A program made the position numbers and the translations under genes. A stretch of DNA of 64,000 nt from DATDAW01 sp036525185 (GTDB taxonomy: Bacteria > Verrucomicrobiota > Verrucomicrobiia > Chthoniobacterales > DASVRZ01). The stretch covers positions 12,001 to 76,000 of the forward strand of contig DATDAW010000043.1 in the NCBI GenBank assembly GCA_036525185.1. The letters are read 5' to 3'. Shown in pieces: positions 33,499 through 42,281 of the stretch. Position 1 is the stretch's first letter; each line of letters opens with the position of its first letter. Below the pieces are notes generated by a model. That model was not told the DNA's origin. It searched no databases and saw nothing but the letters and a program-made list of their open reading frames with translations.

Positions 33499-34626
33499 AT
33501 GCCCGCAAAGACGACCCACTACCAGCCCCAAATGGACGGACTGCGCGCCGTCGCAGTTATCTTCGTCCTCATCCACCATTTCGAGGCAAACATCCCCCAA
33601 TGGATCAATTGGGGCACCCTCGGCGTCCGGTTCTTCTTTGTGATGAGCGGATTTCTTATCACGCGCATCCTGCTCAAGTCCCGGGAAAAAGTTGATGCCG
33701 GCGCGGCGGCGCGGCCGAACGAGTTTTGGAATTTTCAGATGCGGCGCTTCATCCGCACGATGCCGCCGTATTACCTCGCCATCGCAATTGCCGCAGCGCT
33801 GGCGATTCCGCCCGTGCGCGAAACCCTGGCTTGGACGCTGACGTTTTGCACCAATTTCCTCATCATTCAGACCGCATACTTTCCGCACACCGTCTCGCAC
33901 TACTGGTCGCTGGCTGTTCAGGAACAGTTTTATCTGGTCTGGCCATTCCTGATTTTTTTCCTGCCGAAGAATTGGTTCAAAGCAACCTTCGCAGTGCTCA
34001 TTGTCGCAGCCATCCTCTTCCGCCTGGCATGCATCCACTTTCAGGTCAATGACGTCACACGGTGGGTCAGTCTGCCCGGCAGCCTCGACACCTTCGCCAT
34101 TGGCGGCATCCTGGCCTACGTGTCGATGTCGCGTCCGCGTTTGCTCGAGGATCCAAAAACCCGCTTTTGGACGGGGCTTGCAACGCTTTCGCTAGCCGCC
34201 ATCGCGCGCGGATTGCGAATGCTGGATCTGCACAATCCATGGACGGTGCTGATTGAAACGTTTGAAGCCGCGTTCATGGGTTGGGTCGTCGCGTGCTCTG
34301 TGACCGGCTTTAAAGGCCTCGCGGGCTGGATCTTGAGCTCACCGCCGATGACCTATATCGGCAAGGTTTCCTTCGGAATTTACGTTTACCACATCCTCGT
34401 CGTCATCCTGCTCAATCCGTGGCTGGAAAAAATTGGGCTGGGCCACCACGCCAAAGATCCGTTTGAACTGCGATTTATCATTCAGGTGACAGCTGCCATC
34501 GCCGTTGCATCGATCTCCTGGCACTTCTGTGAGCAGCCCATGCTCAAGGCGCGCGACTGGATCGCCATGTGGTTTCGAAACCGTCACGAATCCAAGAATG
34601 ACCAGGCAGTCGCCGCCCAAGGATAA
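33499..34626 (+). CDS. Acyltransferase 3 family membrane protein (OafA/YrhL-like)
   Basis: A 375-residue protein with about ten helices, of the acyltransferase-3 family that O-acetylates surface sugars. It begins with Q-M-D-G-L-R-A-V-A-V and has F-F-F-V-M-S-G-F-L-I-T then the R-R-F-I-R-T-M-P-P-Y-Y motif near residue 85. H-Y-W-S-L-A-V-Q-E-Q-F-Y follows near 135 and S-F-G-I-Y-V-Y-H near 290. There is no C-terminal SGNH domain. The start is the ATG at 33499. It opens the second part of the glycan region. Confidence 0.92.
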   Translation: MPAKTTHYQPQMDGLRAVAVIFVLIHHFEANIPQWINWGTLGVRFFFVMSGFLITRILLKSREKVDAGAAARPNEFWNFQMRRFIRTMPPYYLAIAIAAALAIPPVRETLAWTLTFCTNFLIIQTAYFPHTVSHYWSLAVQEQFYLVWPFLIFFLPKNWFKATFAVLIVAAILFRLACIHFQVNDVTRWVSLPGSLDTFAIGGILAYVSMSRPRLLEDPKTRFWTGLATLSLAAIARGLRMLDLHNPWTVLIETFEAAFMGWVVACSVTGFKGLAGWILSSPPMTYIGKVSFGIYVYHILVVILLNPWLEKIGLGHHAKDPFELRFIIQVTAAIAVASISWHFCEQPMLKARDWIAMWFRNRHESKNDQAVAAQG

Positions 34627-34748
34627 AACTTCGGTCCCAGCTAAACGCTAAGACCCGCGCCGTCCCCGCATAGGAAGTCGCACCATTTCGGCTGAGATTG
34701 CCGATTTTTGGCTTGGCAAGCATCACTGGCTGTCGATGTTTGCCGCCG

Positions 34749-36326
34749 ATGAATGTGTCTCCCCCCGGACCGACATTGTCTCCGCGCAGTCAAAATGTCC
34801 TGCTTCTTGCGATTTTCCTCACGGTTCTGTGGGTGACGGGCGTCTGGTTTTTTTCGAGGAACAATGGATTCCCCGTCTACTATCACCCGGATGAAGTATC
34901 CAAAGGGCAGCAAATTGTCTCCGGCGAACTGAACTTTCGTCACCCGCTGTTGCTGCTCAACACCGCAAGGATGCTGCTGGAACTCAGCGGCGAGCCCCGC
35001 ACACCGGAAAATGCGGTAATGGCCGGACGCCGGGCATCGGCAATCTTTACATCCAGCGCAGTGGTGTTTCTCGTGCTGCTGGCATGGCGGCGCGGCGGAT
35101 GGCAGGCCGGTTTGTTGGCGGCAGCGTTGTTGCCTTTGCATCCGCTCATCTTCGAACTGGCACATTACTGCAAGGAAGACCCGGCTTTGCTCTTCGGCCT
35201 GAGTCTCGGTTTTCTTGCAGCCGATGTTTTCATCGAGCATCCGAACGCTGCGACGGCGGCGTTTCTGGGAATGGCAGCCGGCTTCGCGGTTTCCGGGAAG
35301 TACGTGGGAGTCGCCTTTCTCGCTGTGGCATTGCCGGTTCTGTTCTGGAAAGGAAAACGGGAACCGCGCCGCTTGATGACCATGATGGCGGCTTTCCTGG
35401 CCACCTTGTTCGCGGTGATCGCGCTAATCAATCTGCCTTATTTTCAGGATCCATCCGCCTTGCGGAACGGACTCAATTACGAACTCGACGCAGCCGCCAA
35501 AGGAGGTCGCAAAGGTCTTTCCCGGGACGTTCCGCACTCGCAATACCTTGGATTTTTCCGGAGCAACTTTGCCTACCCGCTTCGCGCGGCTATTCTCGTT
35601 TTCCTGCTGCATTGCATCTTTAAAAAGAAGGAACGCCGAACGACGGATTGGCTGCTCCTCATCTTTTCCCTGGCGTATACGTTGATGCTTTCATTTTCGC
35701 CTAAAACGGCTGGCCGCTATTTTCTCGCCGTATCACCGTTGTTTGCGCTCGCCGGTGTCTTCGGAGTCGTGTGGTTCGGTGAGTTTTTCCCGAAGCAAAA
35801 CCGGAGTGCACGTGCATCGCTCATTTGCGCATTCGCGGCGGCAGTGGTCGCATTCCAATTAGGACGTTTGATACCGTCCTATCGTGGCTTTCAGAGAGAT
35901 GCGCGGCGCGAGATGACGCAATGGATCGCTGCAAATTTACCGCCGCGCAGTCATATCCTGTCCGAAACACGGGTTCACTTGTCCAAAACCGGGACTTGGG
36001 GAGATGCGATCCGGCAGGACCTCAGGATTGAGGAAACACCGTTCCTGGGCGATGCAGGGAAGTTGTCCGATCTCAATACGAAAGGGGTGCGCTATTTCGT
36101 AACGGTCAGCACCAACTATGGCAGCTTCGTAAACAAAAAGCGGATCGCCGCAAGAAAAGACCTGGAGAACCAGCGACAGCGCCGAACGGCATTTTATCAG
36201 GAACTCTTCGATCGCGGTAAACTTCTACAAAAAACGGGGGGTCAAGCAGCCGTTGGCACGCTCAACCCGGAAATCCGGCTGTACGAAGTTCCTGAAAATA
36301 TTCCCCTTCCTTCATCCGATGCATAG
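34749..36326 (+). CDS. GT39-like GT-C glycosyltransferase, YHPDE paralogue 1
   Basis: A 525-residue multi-helix protein with a first-loop motif V-Y-Y-H-P-D-E-V-S-K-G-Q that fits the acidic catalytic site of GT39-type GT-C enzymes. It continues with N-A-V-M-A-G-R-R-A-S-A-I-F, E-L-A-H-Y-C-K-E-D-P-A-L-L and S-F-S-P-K-T-A-G-R-Y-F. The C-terminal soluble part holds I-L-S-E-T-R-V-H-L-S-K. It shares all these motifs with the genes at 37975 and, less closely, 36354. The ATG at 34749 is chosen because the upstream extension is unconserved. Donor and acceptor are unknown. Confidence 0.82.
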   Translation: MNVSPPGPTLSPRSQNVLLLAIFLTVLWVTGVWFFSRNNGFPVYYHPDEVSKGQQIVSGELNFRHPLLLLNTARMLLELSGEPRTPENAVMAGRRASAIFTSSAVVFLVLLAWRRGGWQAGLLAAALLPLHPLIFELAHYCKEDPALLFGLSLGFLAADVFIEHPNAATAAFLGMAAGFAVSGKYVGVAFLAVALPVLFWKGKREPRRLMTMMAAFLATLFAVIALINLPYFQDPSALRNGLNYELDAAAKGGRKGLSRDVPHSQYLGFFRSNFAYPLRAAILVFLLHCIFKKKERRTTDWLLLIFSLAYTLMLSFSPKTAGRYFLAVSPLFALAGVFGVVWFGEFFPKQNRSARASLICAFAAAVVAFQLGRLIPSYRGFQRDARREMTQWIAANLPPRSHILSETRVHLSKTGTWGDAIRQDLRIEETPFLGDAGKLSDLNTKGVRYFVTVSTNYGSFVNKKRIAARKDLENQRQRRTAFYQELFDRGKLLQKTGGQAAVGTLNPEIRLYEVPENIPLPSSDA

Positions 36327-36353
36327 GACAACGCTGGCTTCCTTATTGCCGGG

Positions 36354-37874
36354 TCACCGATTTCGCTGCTCAGGTGGAGCGATTTCGAACAGCACAAGAC
36401 CGGAGTTGAGATATCGGTCGACGCCTTTCTTCCGGACAAACACTGGTTTTGCGCCGCCGTTCTTTAGATCTTGATACAACCGGGCGGCACCCTGTTTTTG
36501 AGGCGTATCGGCCTTCGCCCCGCCGCGCTCCGTCAGGACTGTGTAATTGGAAACAAAAAGCGCAATATGCGTAACCCCTCGCGCCCGTAACTCACCGAGG
36601 CTGCCATAATCCGCCGCGTAGGTTTTTTCCCACGACAGCACTTTCCGTTTCAGAAAATCGGCGGCGTCGGCGTAGCGCGGATCCCCGAAAACAGGCAGTG
36701 CGACACGGTTGTCTTCCGCGATGAGAGCGTCCGCGGGGAGGTTGGCGTCGATCCATTCCGCCAATTGACGGCGGTGATCGTTATGGAAAGAATGGACGAC
36801 TTTCTTGTAAGCTGGAACCAGCGTCGTTGCGGCACACCAAACTCCGACGAGAATCACAGGAACCGCGCTCCATTTCGCCTTCCGCAAGAGCTCAACCACA
36901 GCGACCGCTGACAGCATGCAGAGCATGGTCGAAACGGGCAACAAATAGCGATTCTCCGTTTTCGGGATGCACGAAATCATCAGGAAATACGCGAAGGGAA
37001 TGATCGCAAACAATCGCAAATGCAGACTGCCGCGATGTGTCCAAGCCAGAGTGGCGCCTGCGACGCCGAGAACAATGAGCCCGACAGGGAAAATTTCCGG
37101 GAGCCGCTTTACGTAATGGGTCAAGTGAAATGCACGGCTATCGCCTTCGTCCGTGCTGTAAAATGACACAAGCTCTTTGGAAACACCGGTTTGAGCGGTG
37201 TTCCATTGCGCGATCAGGGAGTGATTTGTGACAAGAAAAACTGCTACGACCGCCGCAAAAAACACCAGCCAATCCCGCAGACGCAGACCTGAATCGGTGG
37301 CCCTTTTCCATTGAACAAGGCTCATCTGGGCAACTGCAATGACAATGGCCACTCCCCCTACCCATTTGCCGGATATCGCGAGGCCAGCCGCAGCTCCCAA
37401 CCACGCCGCACGCGCCGCAGATGGCCGCCGTTCGTACCAAAGGGCCGCCAGAAAAGTTGCCGAAAACCCCATCAGCAATGCCGGGTCTTCCTTTACGAAA
37501 TGCGCGGCAGTCAGCAACGGCGGTTGCAGACCGGCAAGCAGCGCAGCAAGCAGTCCGCCAATCCAGCCCAACTGCAAGAATCCCCACGTGAAAAGGAGAG
37601 CGATCATTGCCGAAGCAAAAATCGCGGAGGCCCACCGTCCCGCGAGAGCCGCATTGTTCCTGGTGGGCGGCCAACCCGTGACTTTCAAAATCAACGCCGC
37701 GGATTCCAAAAGGAGGACAGGATGCCGGCCGTTCCGTGCACCACTCAGGATCTGTTCGACCTTGGAAGGTTCGTCCGTGTGATAAAAATACGGGAAAGCG
37801 TTGTCACGGACGTGGAACGCCAGGGACCCAAAGAAGAGCAAAAATACCGCCAAAAAGGGGAGCGCCTTCCGCAT
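36354..37874 (-). CDS. GT39-like GT-C glycosyltransferase, YHPDE paralogue 2 (diverged)
   Basis: A 506-residue membrane protein on the opposite strand to its two relatives. The first-loop motif is F-Y-H-T-D-E-P-S-K-V-E-Q, and N-N-A-A-L-A-G-R-W-A-S-A-I-F and A-A-H-F-V-K-E-D-P-A-L-L follow, clearly homologous to paralogues 1 and 3. Helices run to about residue 370, then a soluble tail with W-I-D-A-N-L-P-A-D-A-L-I-A-E. The ATG at 37874 is used. It converges with paralogue 1 (27 bases between stops) and diverges from paralogue 3 (100 bases between starts). Confidence 0.82.
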   Translation of the reverse strand: MRKALPFLAVFLLFFGSLAFHVRDNAFPYFYHTDEPSKVEQILSGARNGRHPVLLLESAALILKVTGWPPTRNNAALAGRWASAIFASAMIALLFTWGFLQLGWIGGLLAALLAGLQPPLLTAAHFVKEDPALLMGFSATFLAALWYERRPSAARAAWLGAAAGLAISGKWVGGVAIVIAVAQMSLVQWKRATDSGLRLRDWLVFFAAVVAVFLVTNHSLIAQWNTAQTGVSKELVSFYSTDEGDSRAFHLTHYVKRLPEIFPVGLIVLGVAGATLAWTHRGSLHLRLFAIIPFAYFLMISCIPKTENRYLLPVSTMLCMLSAVAVVELLRKAKWSAVPVILVGVWCAATTLVPAYKKVVHSFHNDHRRQLAEWIDANLPADALIAEDNRVALPVFGDPRYADAADFLKRKVLSWEKTYAADYGSLGELRARGVTHIALFVSNYTVLTERGGAKADTPQKQGAARLYQDLKNGGAKPVFVRKKGVDRYLNSGLVLFEIAPPEQRNR

Positions 37875-37974
37875 CGATTCGAAGTCGCCACACGCAAGCG
37901 ACTCCAATCTCCCGCTTCAAGCAGAAACAAGTTGCCAGTAAAAGATTTTCCCTCTTTCATCGGCCGCCGAAAGC

Positions 37975-39570
37975 ATGATAAACCGGCGAGCAGCCCCCCA
38001 GGCGGCAGTGATCCAGCGACTGGAGATGACGCGACTGCCCTATTACCCACTTGCGCAGGCCACGCTGCTTGCTGCGCTGTTTGCCGCAGCATTCCTGTTT
38101 TTATCCAGGCACAACCATTTTCCGGTTTACTACCATCCCGATGAACTTTCGAAGGGTGATCAAGTCGTCTCAGGCGCGTTGAATTATCATCATCCCCTGC
38201 TTTTGCTCGACTCAGCGGACCTGCTGCTCCGGGCAAGCGGCAGACCCCGCACGGCAGAAAACGCGGTCATGGCCGGCCGGACTGCTTCCGCGATTTTCAC
38301 GGCGCTTTCGGTCGTCTTCCTGACCGTTCTGGCCTGGCGCCGTGCCGGCTGGCTCGCAGCGTTGGCGGCAGCTGTTCTCCTGCCTCTGCTGCCGCTGATG
38401 TATGAATTGGCTCATTATTGCAAAGAAGACCCGGCGTTACTGGCAGGAATCACGCTCAGCCTGCTCGCTCTCGAAATTTTCACGTCGAAACCTGGAGCCA
38501 TGGCAGCTGCGTTCACCGGCGCAGCCTGCGGCGTTGCCGTCTCAGGAAAATATCTGGGCATCGTCCTCTTTCTGGTGGCGTTGCCGTGGGTAATTTGGAA
38601 CGGGCGAACCTGGAAAATCACAATCGCGTTCCTGGCAGCTTTTTTAACCACGGTCGCCGTCATCAATCTGCCATATCTGCTGCATCCGGGAGCATTGGCT
38701 CAGGGCCTGGATTACGAAATGAATGCGGCCCAGGTTGGCGGCGCGAAAGGCCTTTCCAGGGATATTCCCCACGCGAAGTATGTGAATATTTTCCTGGATA
38801 ACGTTGGCTGGCCTCTGATGATCGGAATGGCGGGTTTCGTAACGATCCCCATCTTCCGCAAGCAGAACCGCAACCCATTCAACGCGTTACTCTTTCTATT
38901 GCCGGCCGGTTACGCGGTTATGCTCTCGTTTTCGCCCAAAACAGCTGGCCGTTATTTTCTCGCTGTTGCCCCGCTCCTGGCGGTCTGCGGCATCATCGGC
39001 TTAAGCTGGATCGCATCCTTGTTATCGCGAAAAAAATCATGGATCGGGTACGCTTTCTTTGCGACCGCAGCAGTGTCAGCCCTTTTGGTCCAGACCGATT
39101 TGGCGAGAATGTCTCTGCTTGGATTCCAGCAGGATTCCCGACGGGAAATGGCGGCGTGGATCGCGCAAAACCTTCCTGCCGACGCATTGCTGCTGGCGGA
39201 ACACCGCATTCATTTGTCCAAAGCCGCCACGTGGCCGGCCGATTCACCTCCACGGATTCGAATTTGGGAAAAGGCCTTCCTGCCGGACGCGGGCACGCTG
39301 GAACAAATCAGCGAGGCGGGCGTTCGTTACGTCGCCGTGATCCGCACCGGTTTCGGCGGTTACGTGGACCCGAAACGCAAGCCCGCGCCGAATCAGAAAG
39401 ATCAACACCAATACCGAAGCAGTTTTTACCGACGTTTGTTCTCCGAAGGCCGGCTCCTCAAAAAGGCAGGCGGCAACGGCGTCGGAATCCTGAATCCCGA
39501 AATTCGTCTTTACGAATTGCCTGTCACATCTTCATCCGCTGGTCCACCAAATCCGCCAACAGGGCAATGA
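37975..39570 (+). CDS. GT39-like GT-C glycosyltransferase, YHPDE paralogue 3
   Basis: A 531-residue multi-helix protein very similar to paralogue 1: V-Y-Y-H-P-D-E-L-S-K-G-D, N-A-V-M-A-G-R-T-A-S-A-I-F, E-L-A-H-Y-C-K-E-D-P-A-L-L, K-G-L-S-R-D-I-P-H-A-K-Y and S-F-S-P-K-T-A-G-R-Y-F. The soluble tail ends with G-I-L-N-P-E-I-R-L-Y-E-L, shared with paralogue 1. The ATG at 37975 is used; an ATG at 38026 is a close alternative. The 3' end overlaps the convergent GT2 gene by 47 bases. Confidence 0.82.
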   Translation: MINRRAAPQAAVIQRLEMTRLPYYPLAQATLLAALFAAAFLFLSRHNHFPVYYHPDELSKGDQVVSGALNYHHPLLLLDSADLLLRASGRPRTAENAVMAGRTASAIFTALSVVFLTVLAWRRAGWLAALAAAVLLPLLPLMYELAHYCKEDPALLAGITLSLLALEIFTSKPGAMAAAFTGAACGVAVSGKYLGIVLFLVALPWVIWNGRTWKITIAFLAAFLTTVAVINLPYLLHPGALAQGLDYEMNAAQVGGAKGLSRDIPHAKYVNIFLDNVGWPLMIGMAGFVTIPIFRKQNRNPFNALLFLLPAGYAVMLSFSPKTAGRYFLAVAPLLAVCGIIGLSWIASLLSRKKSWIGYAFFATAAVSALLVQTDLARMSLLGFQQDSRREMAAWIAQNLPADALLLAEHRIHLSKAATWPADSPPRIRIWEKAFLPDAGTLEQISEAGVRYVAVIRTGFGGYVDPKRKPAPNQKDQHQYRSSFYRRLFSEGRLLKKAGGNGVGILNPEIRLYELPVTSSSAGPPNPPTGQ

Positions 39571-40390
39571 ACAGCATCTGGATTCCGGTCAAAACAAGGC
39601 TCACTGAAAGCAAACCCAGATGGCCCTGGCCAAAATAGTCTAACGAACCTTTTACGATACCAGCCGAAATCAGTATCAGCGCCGGTGGGACAAACACTTG
39701 CAATGGCTTAAAGCAGGCGCAGATCCGGATAATGAGCAGGCAGAAATTCGTGAAGTCCCGGATTGGCTTGATCGACGATTTACCGATGCGTTTGTGATAA
39801 TTAATGGGCAGAAATTTGACCCGGTAACGATTCGTCAACATCGCCAGCGTAATGGTCGTCGTGAACGAAAAACCGTCCGGATACAGCGGAAAAAAACGCA
39901 TGGCGATATTTTTCCGAAAAAGCCGTAGACCGGAATTCAGGTCGGGGATTTGCCGTTGGCTCAGATATTCGGCGAGCCGCGTGATAATCCACTTTCCTGG
40001 GCGCCGCAGCAGCGGCACCTGGACGACTTCACCTGTGCGTGCGCCGACGATCATCTCAGCTTCGCCAGTCGCCTCCAGCAGACGCGGGATCTGGTCGATG
40101 GGATACGTGCCGTCGGCGTCGATGATGAGAATCCATTCATGTGACGCCTCGCGCAGACCATCCTTGAGCGACGCCCCATAACCGAGATTTCGCTCGTGCG
40201 TGATGACTCTTACGCCCAGCTGCCTGGCGACTTCCGCAGTGCCATCTGTCGAACCATCGTCAATGACGATCATTTCCCAATTCTTAACCAAAGCAGCGTA
40301 CCGACTTACGAGCGCGACGGTCTCAGGCAAGGCATTAACTTCGTTGTAGGCTGGAATGAGGACGGTAACAGAGAGTTCAGAAAGATTCAC
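39524..40390 (-). CDS. Glycosyltransferase family 2 with C-terminal membrane helices (DPM1/GtrB-like)
   Basis: A 288-residue GT2 enzyme. The catalytic domain has V-L-I-P-A-Y-N-E, I-D-D-G-S-T-D-G-T, I-D-A-D-G-T-Y-P near 94 and D-L-N-S-G-L-R-L-F. Two C-terminal helices (about 230-255 and 262-285) anchor it. It probably makes a polyprenyl-phosphate sugar for the GT-C enzymes nearby. Its ATG at 40390 overlaps the stop of the upstream membrane protein as ATGA, tying it to the leftward operon 45394-39524. Confidence 0.9.
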   Translation of the reverse strand: MNLSELSVTVLIPAYNEVNALPETVALVSRYAALVKNWEMIVIDDGSTDGTAEVARQLGVRVITHERNLGYGASLKDGLREASHEWILIIDADGTYPIDQIPRLLEATGEAEMIVGARTGEVVQVPLLRRPGKWIITRLAEYLSQRQIPDLNSGLRLFRKNIAMRFFPLYPDGFSFTTTITLAMLTNRYRVKFLPINYHKRIGKSSIKPIRDFTNFCLLIIRICACFKPLQVFVPPALILISAGIVKGSLDYFGQGHLGLLSVSLVLTGIQMLFIALLADLVDQRMKM

Positions 40391-41862
40391 GGCGAAGAGC
40401 TGCGAGGCTGGCGTTTATTCCAGAGACTGGCAAGTCGCATGCACAAAAACACGACGCTTGCCGCCAACGTCCAAAAAATGATTGGCAACGTAGCCATGAG
40501 ATAGCGCTGCATCGGCCGGCCTACGGTGCAAATGATGAGCACGTTGAAATACCAGACGGCAGCCGTCGCCAGCCAAAACGGACGACGGGATCGAACGGGA
40601 TCGAAAAGAAGCACGACAGGCAGGAGCAGACTGGTCAAAAGCACGGGGTGCCAGTTAAAGAGCCACGCTTTCGAAGCCGCAGTGCGGTAAGGGCGCAGCG
40701 CCTGCCCACCAGCGGGATCGGCGAGTTTATCAAGAGTCTCCTGCCGCCGGAGCATCGGCGATTCATGCTTCATTTTAGTGGTGGAAACGCGGGCATCCTC
40801 GAGGTCTTCCTCGTGTGGTTCATCCAGCACGAATTTCATTCCCCAATGAAGCCGGACGCAGTCGTTCCACACCTGGCCCAGGTAACGCGGGAAATCAGCA
40901 AAAATGGCCTCAAACGCGAGATCCCGGCACAGGCGATCCAGATCGGCCCGCGTGCCGCCACGCGCCTCAAGCCAGGCTTTGATATGTGGGACGGCTGTCC
41001 GTTTAAGAATGATGTTGTTGTTGAGCCGCGGAAGCTGCCGGTAAGCTTCGATGTCGGGGCGAATCAACTGTTTGACTTCCAAGTGCTTACCCGTATCGAG
41101 AACGGTCCATTGCGCAACGCGTCCGTAAAGGAGTATCCCCGATTGAGGCGCCGCTTCCGGGGAATGACCGCTTACCCGATTGATCCCTTCGTTGACGATG
41201 TAGGGTAAGGCAATACCCAATAGGAATAACGCGACCCGCCGCCCGCGAAGGCTCCAGGCTTCCCGCTGATCCATGATGAGGCAGGCCAAGACAACGACCG
41301 GAAACGGCAGCATGAGATTCTTTACGAGTGTCGCAGTACCGAATCCGTATCCTGCCAACACCAGAAGCCAGCCGCGTTTACTTCGCAAAAACCAGCCCCA
41401 GGCCGCGAGCGCCAGCGTGGAAAACAACCAAAGCAGCGTTTCGCTCCGGATCATGTGCTCGACATAAACCGGATATCCCAAGACCGCGTATGCCAAAGAC
41501 ACCAGCAAGCCCGGCACGAACCATTGCGCCGGCACGAAACTTCGGAAATACCCGATCGCCACGCACACAGCGACCGAACCGGCAACGTGCTGCATCCACA
41601 CCACGGCATTCAGGTTTTGAAAGAGACGCAGCGCCAGACCGATAAACAGCGAGTAAACCGCTCCTCGTCGCGGCGATGTTTCCCAATCTCCGCCTTCTGC
41701 CCAGTTAAATGCTGAAAGCAGGTAACTATGCGAATCGTCCGTAAACAAATAAACGGGAACAGCCCGTTGCAAAAGGAATCTGGGGAGTATGACCGCTGCC
41801 AATACCAGCGCCCAGAACAGCACCTGTCTTCCTAGAGTCCACTCCTTTGGCAGATCGCTCAT
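40387..41862 (-). CDS. GT-C-like membrane protein of glycan operon (1)
   Basis: A 491-residue protein with about ten or eleven helices and a central soluble region (about 240-400). The first loop carries T-D-D-S-H-S-Y-L followed by P-R-R-G-A-V-Y-S, an acidic motif like that of GT-C transferases. No named family was recognised. It shares topology and this first-loop pattern with the two proteins encoded upstream (42281 and 43844). The ATG at 41862 overlaps the GtrA gene's stop (ATGA) and its own stop overlaps the GT2 start. It probably transfers a lipid-linked sugar. Confidence 0.7.
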   Translation of the reverse strand: MSDLPKEWTLGRQVLFWALVLAAVILPRFLLQRAVPVYLFTDDSHSYLLSAFNWAEGGDWETSPRRGAVYSLFIGLALRLFQNLNAVVWMQHVAGSVAVCVAIGYFRSFVPAQWFVPGLLVSLAYAVLGYPVYVEHMIRSETLLWLFSTLALAAWGWFLRSKRGWLLVLAGYGFGTATLVKNLMLPFPVVVLACLIMDQREAWSLRGRRVALFLLGIALPYIVNEGINRVSGHSPEAAPQSGILLYGRVAQWTVLDTGKHLEVKQLIRPDIEAYRQLPRLNNNIILKRTAVPHIKAWLEARGGTRADLDRLCRDLAFEAIFADFPRYLGQVWNDCVRLHWGMKFVLDEPHEEDLEDARVSTTKMKHESPMLRRQETLDKLADPAGGQALRPYRTAASKAWLFNWHPVLLTSLLLPVVLLFDPVRSRRPFWLATAAVWYFNVLIICTVGRPMQRYLMATLPIIFWTLAASVVFLCMRLASLWNKRQPRSSSP

Positions 41863-42281
41863 CCCGCAGAGACTTGAGTCCGGTGCGGAAAAACCCACCA
41901 GTGGTAGACGCCAAATTTCAGCACCGCAACAAATCCGCCCACGAGGAAGATCGCAAGCGGCGCAGACATCACGTGCCTCGCGAGTCCGACAAGGACAAAA
42001 TTGATGATCCACGACGAGGCCAGCGCCACGACATACCGCACGGCGCACCCGCGCCAATGGCTTGGCGTGGGAAAATTAACGCGGTAGTTCCAAACGAACA
42101 TCAACACCGTCACCCACGTGAGGCTCACGGCATAAGCCGGGTCGTGTTTCCAGGCGAAAACGCGCGTCAAAAGCAGGTATGGCGCGAGGTTCAGAACGTA
42201 ACTCAGCAGACCGCCGACGATGGACATGGCGCCGCGCCGAATAATGGGGTGATAAGTAGAAGGCAAAGCGTTCACGGGCAT
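41859..42281 (-). CDS. GtrA-like membrane protein
   Basis: A 140-residue protein with four helices, resembling GtrA proteins that help flip polyprenyl-phosphate sugars. Typical parts are S-I-V-G-G-L-L-S-Y-V-L-N, T-V-L-M-F-V-W-N-Y and the C-terminal F-G-V-Y-H-W-W-V-F. The ATG at 42281 overlaps the stop of the upstream gene by one base; the open frame extends further upstream into that gene but without similarity. With the GT2 and GT-C-like genes it makes the classic three-part set (synthase, flippase, transferase). Confidence 0.8.
   Translation of the reverse strand: MPVNALPSTYHPIIRRGAMSIVGGLLSYVLNLAPYLLLTRVFAWKHDPAYAVSLTWVTVLMFVWNYRVNFPTPSHWRGCAVRYVVALASSWIINFVLVGLARHVMSAPLAIFLVGGFVAVLKFGVYHWWVFPHRTQVSAG

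Noticed and set aside
37311..38144. 277-codon plus-strand frame opposite the GT39 paralogue 2
   Set aside because: Antisense shadow; its basic, Gln- and Arg-rich sequence has no domain.
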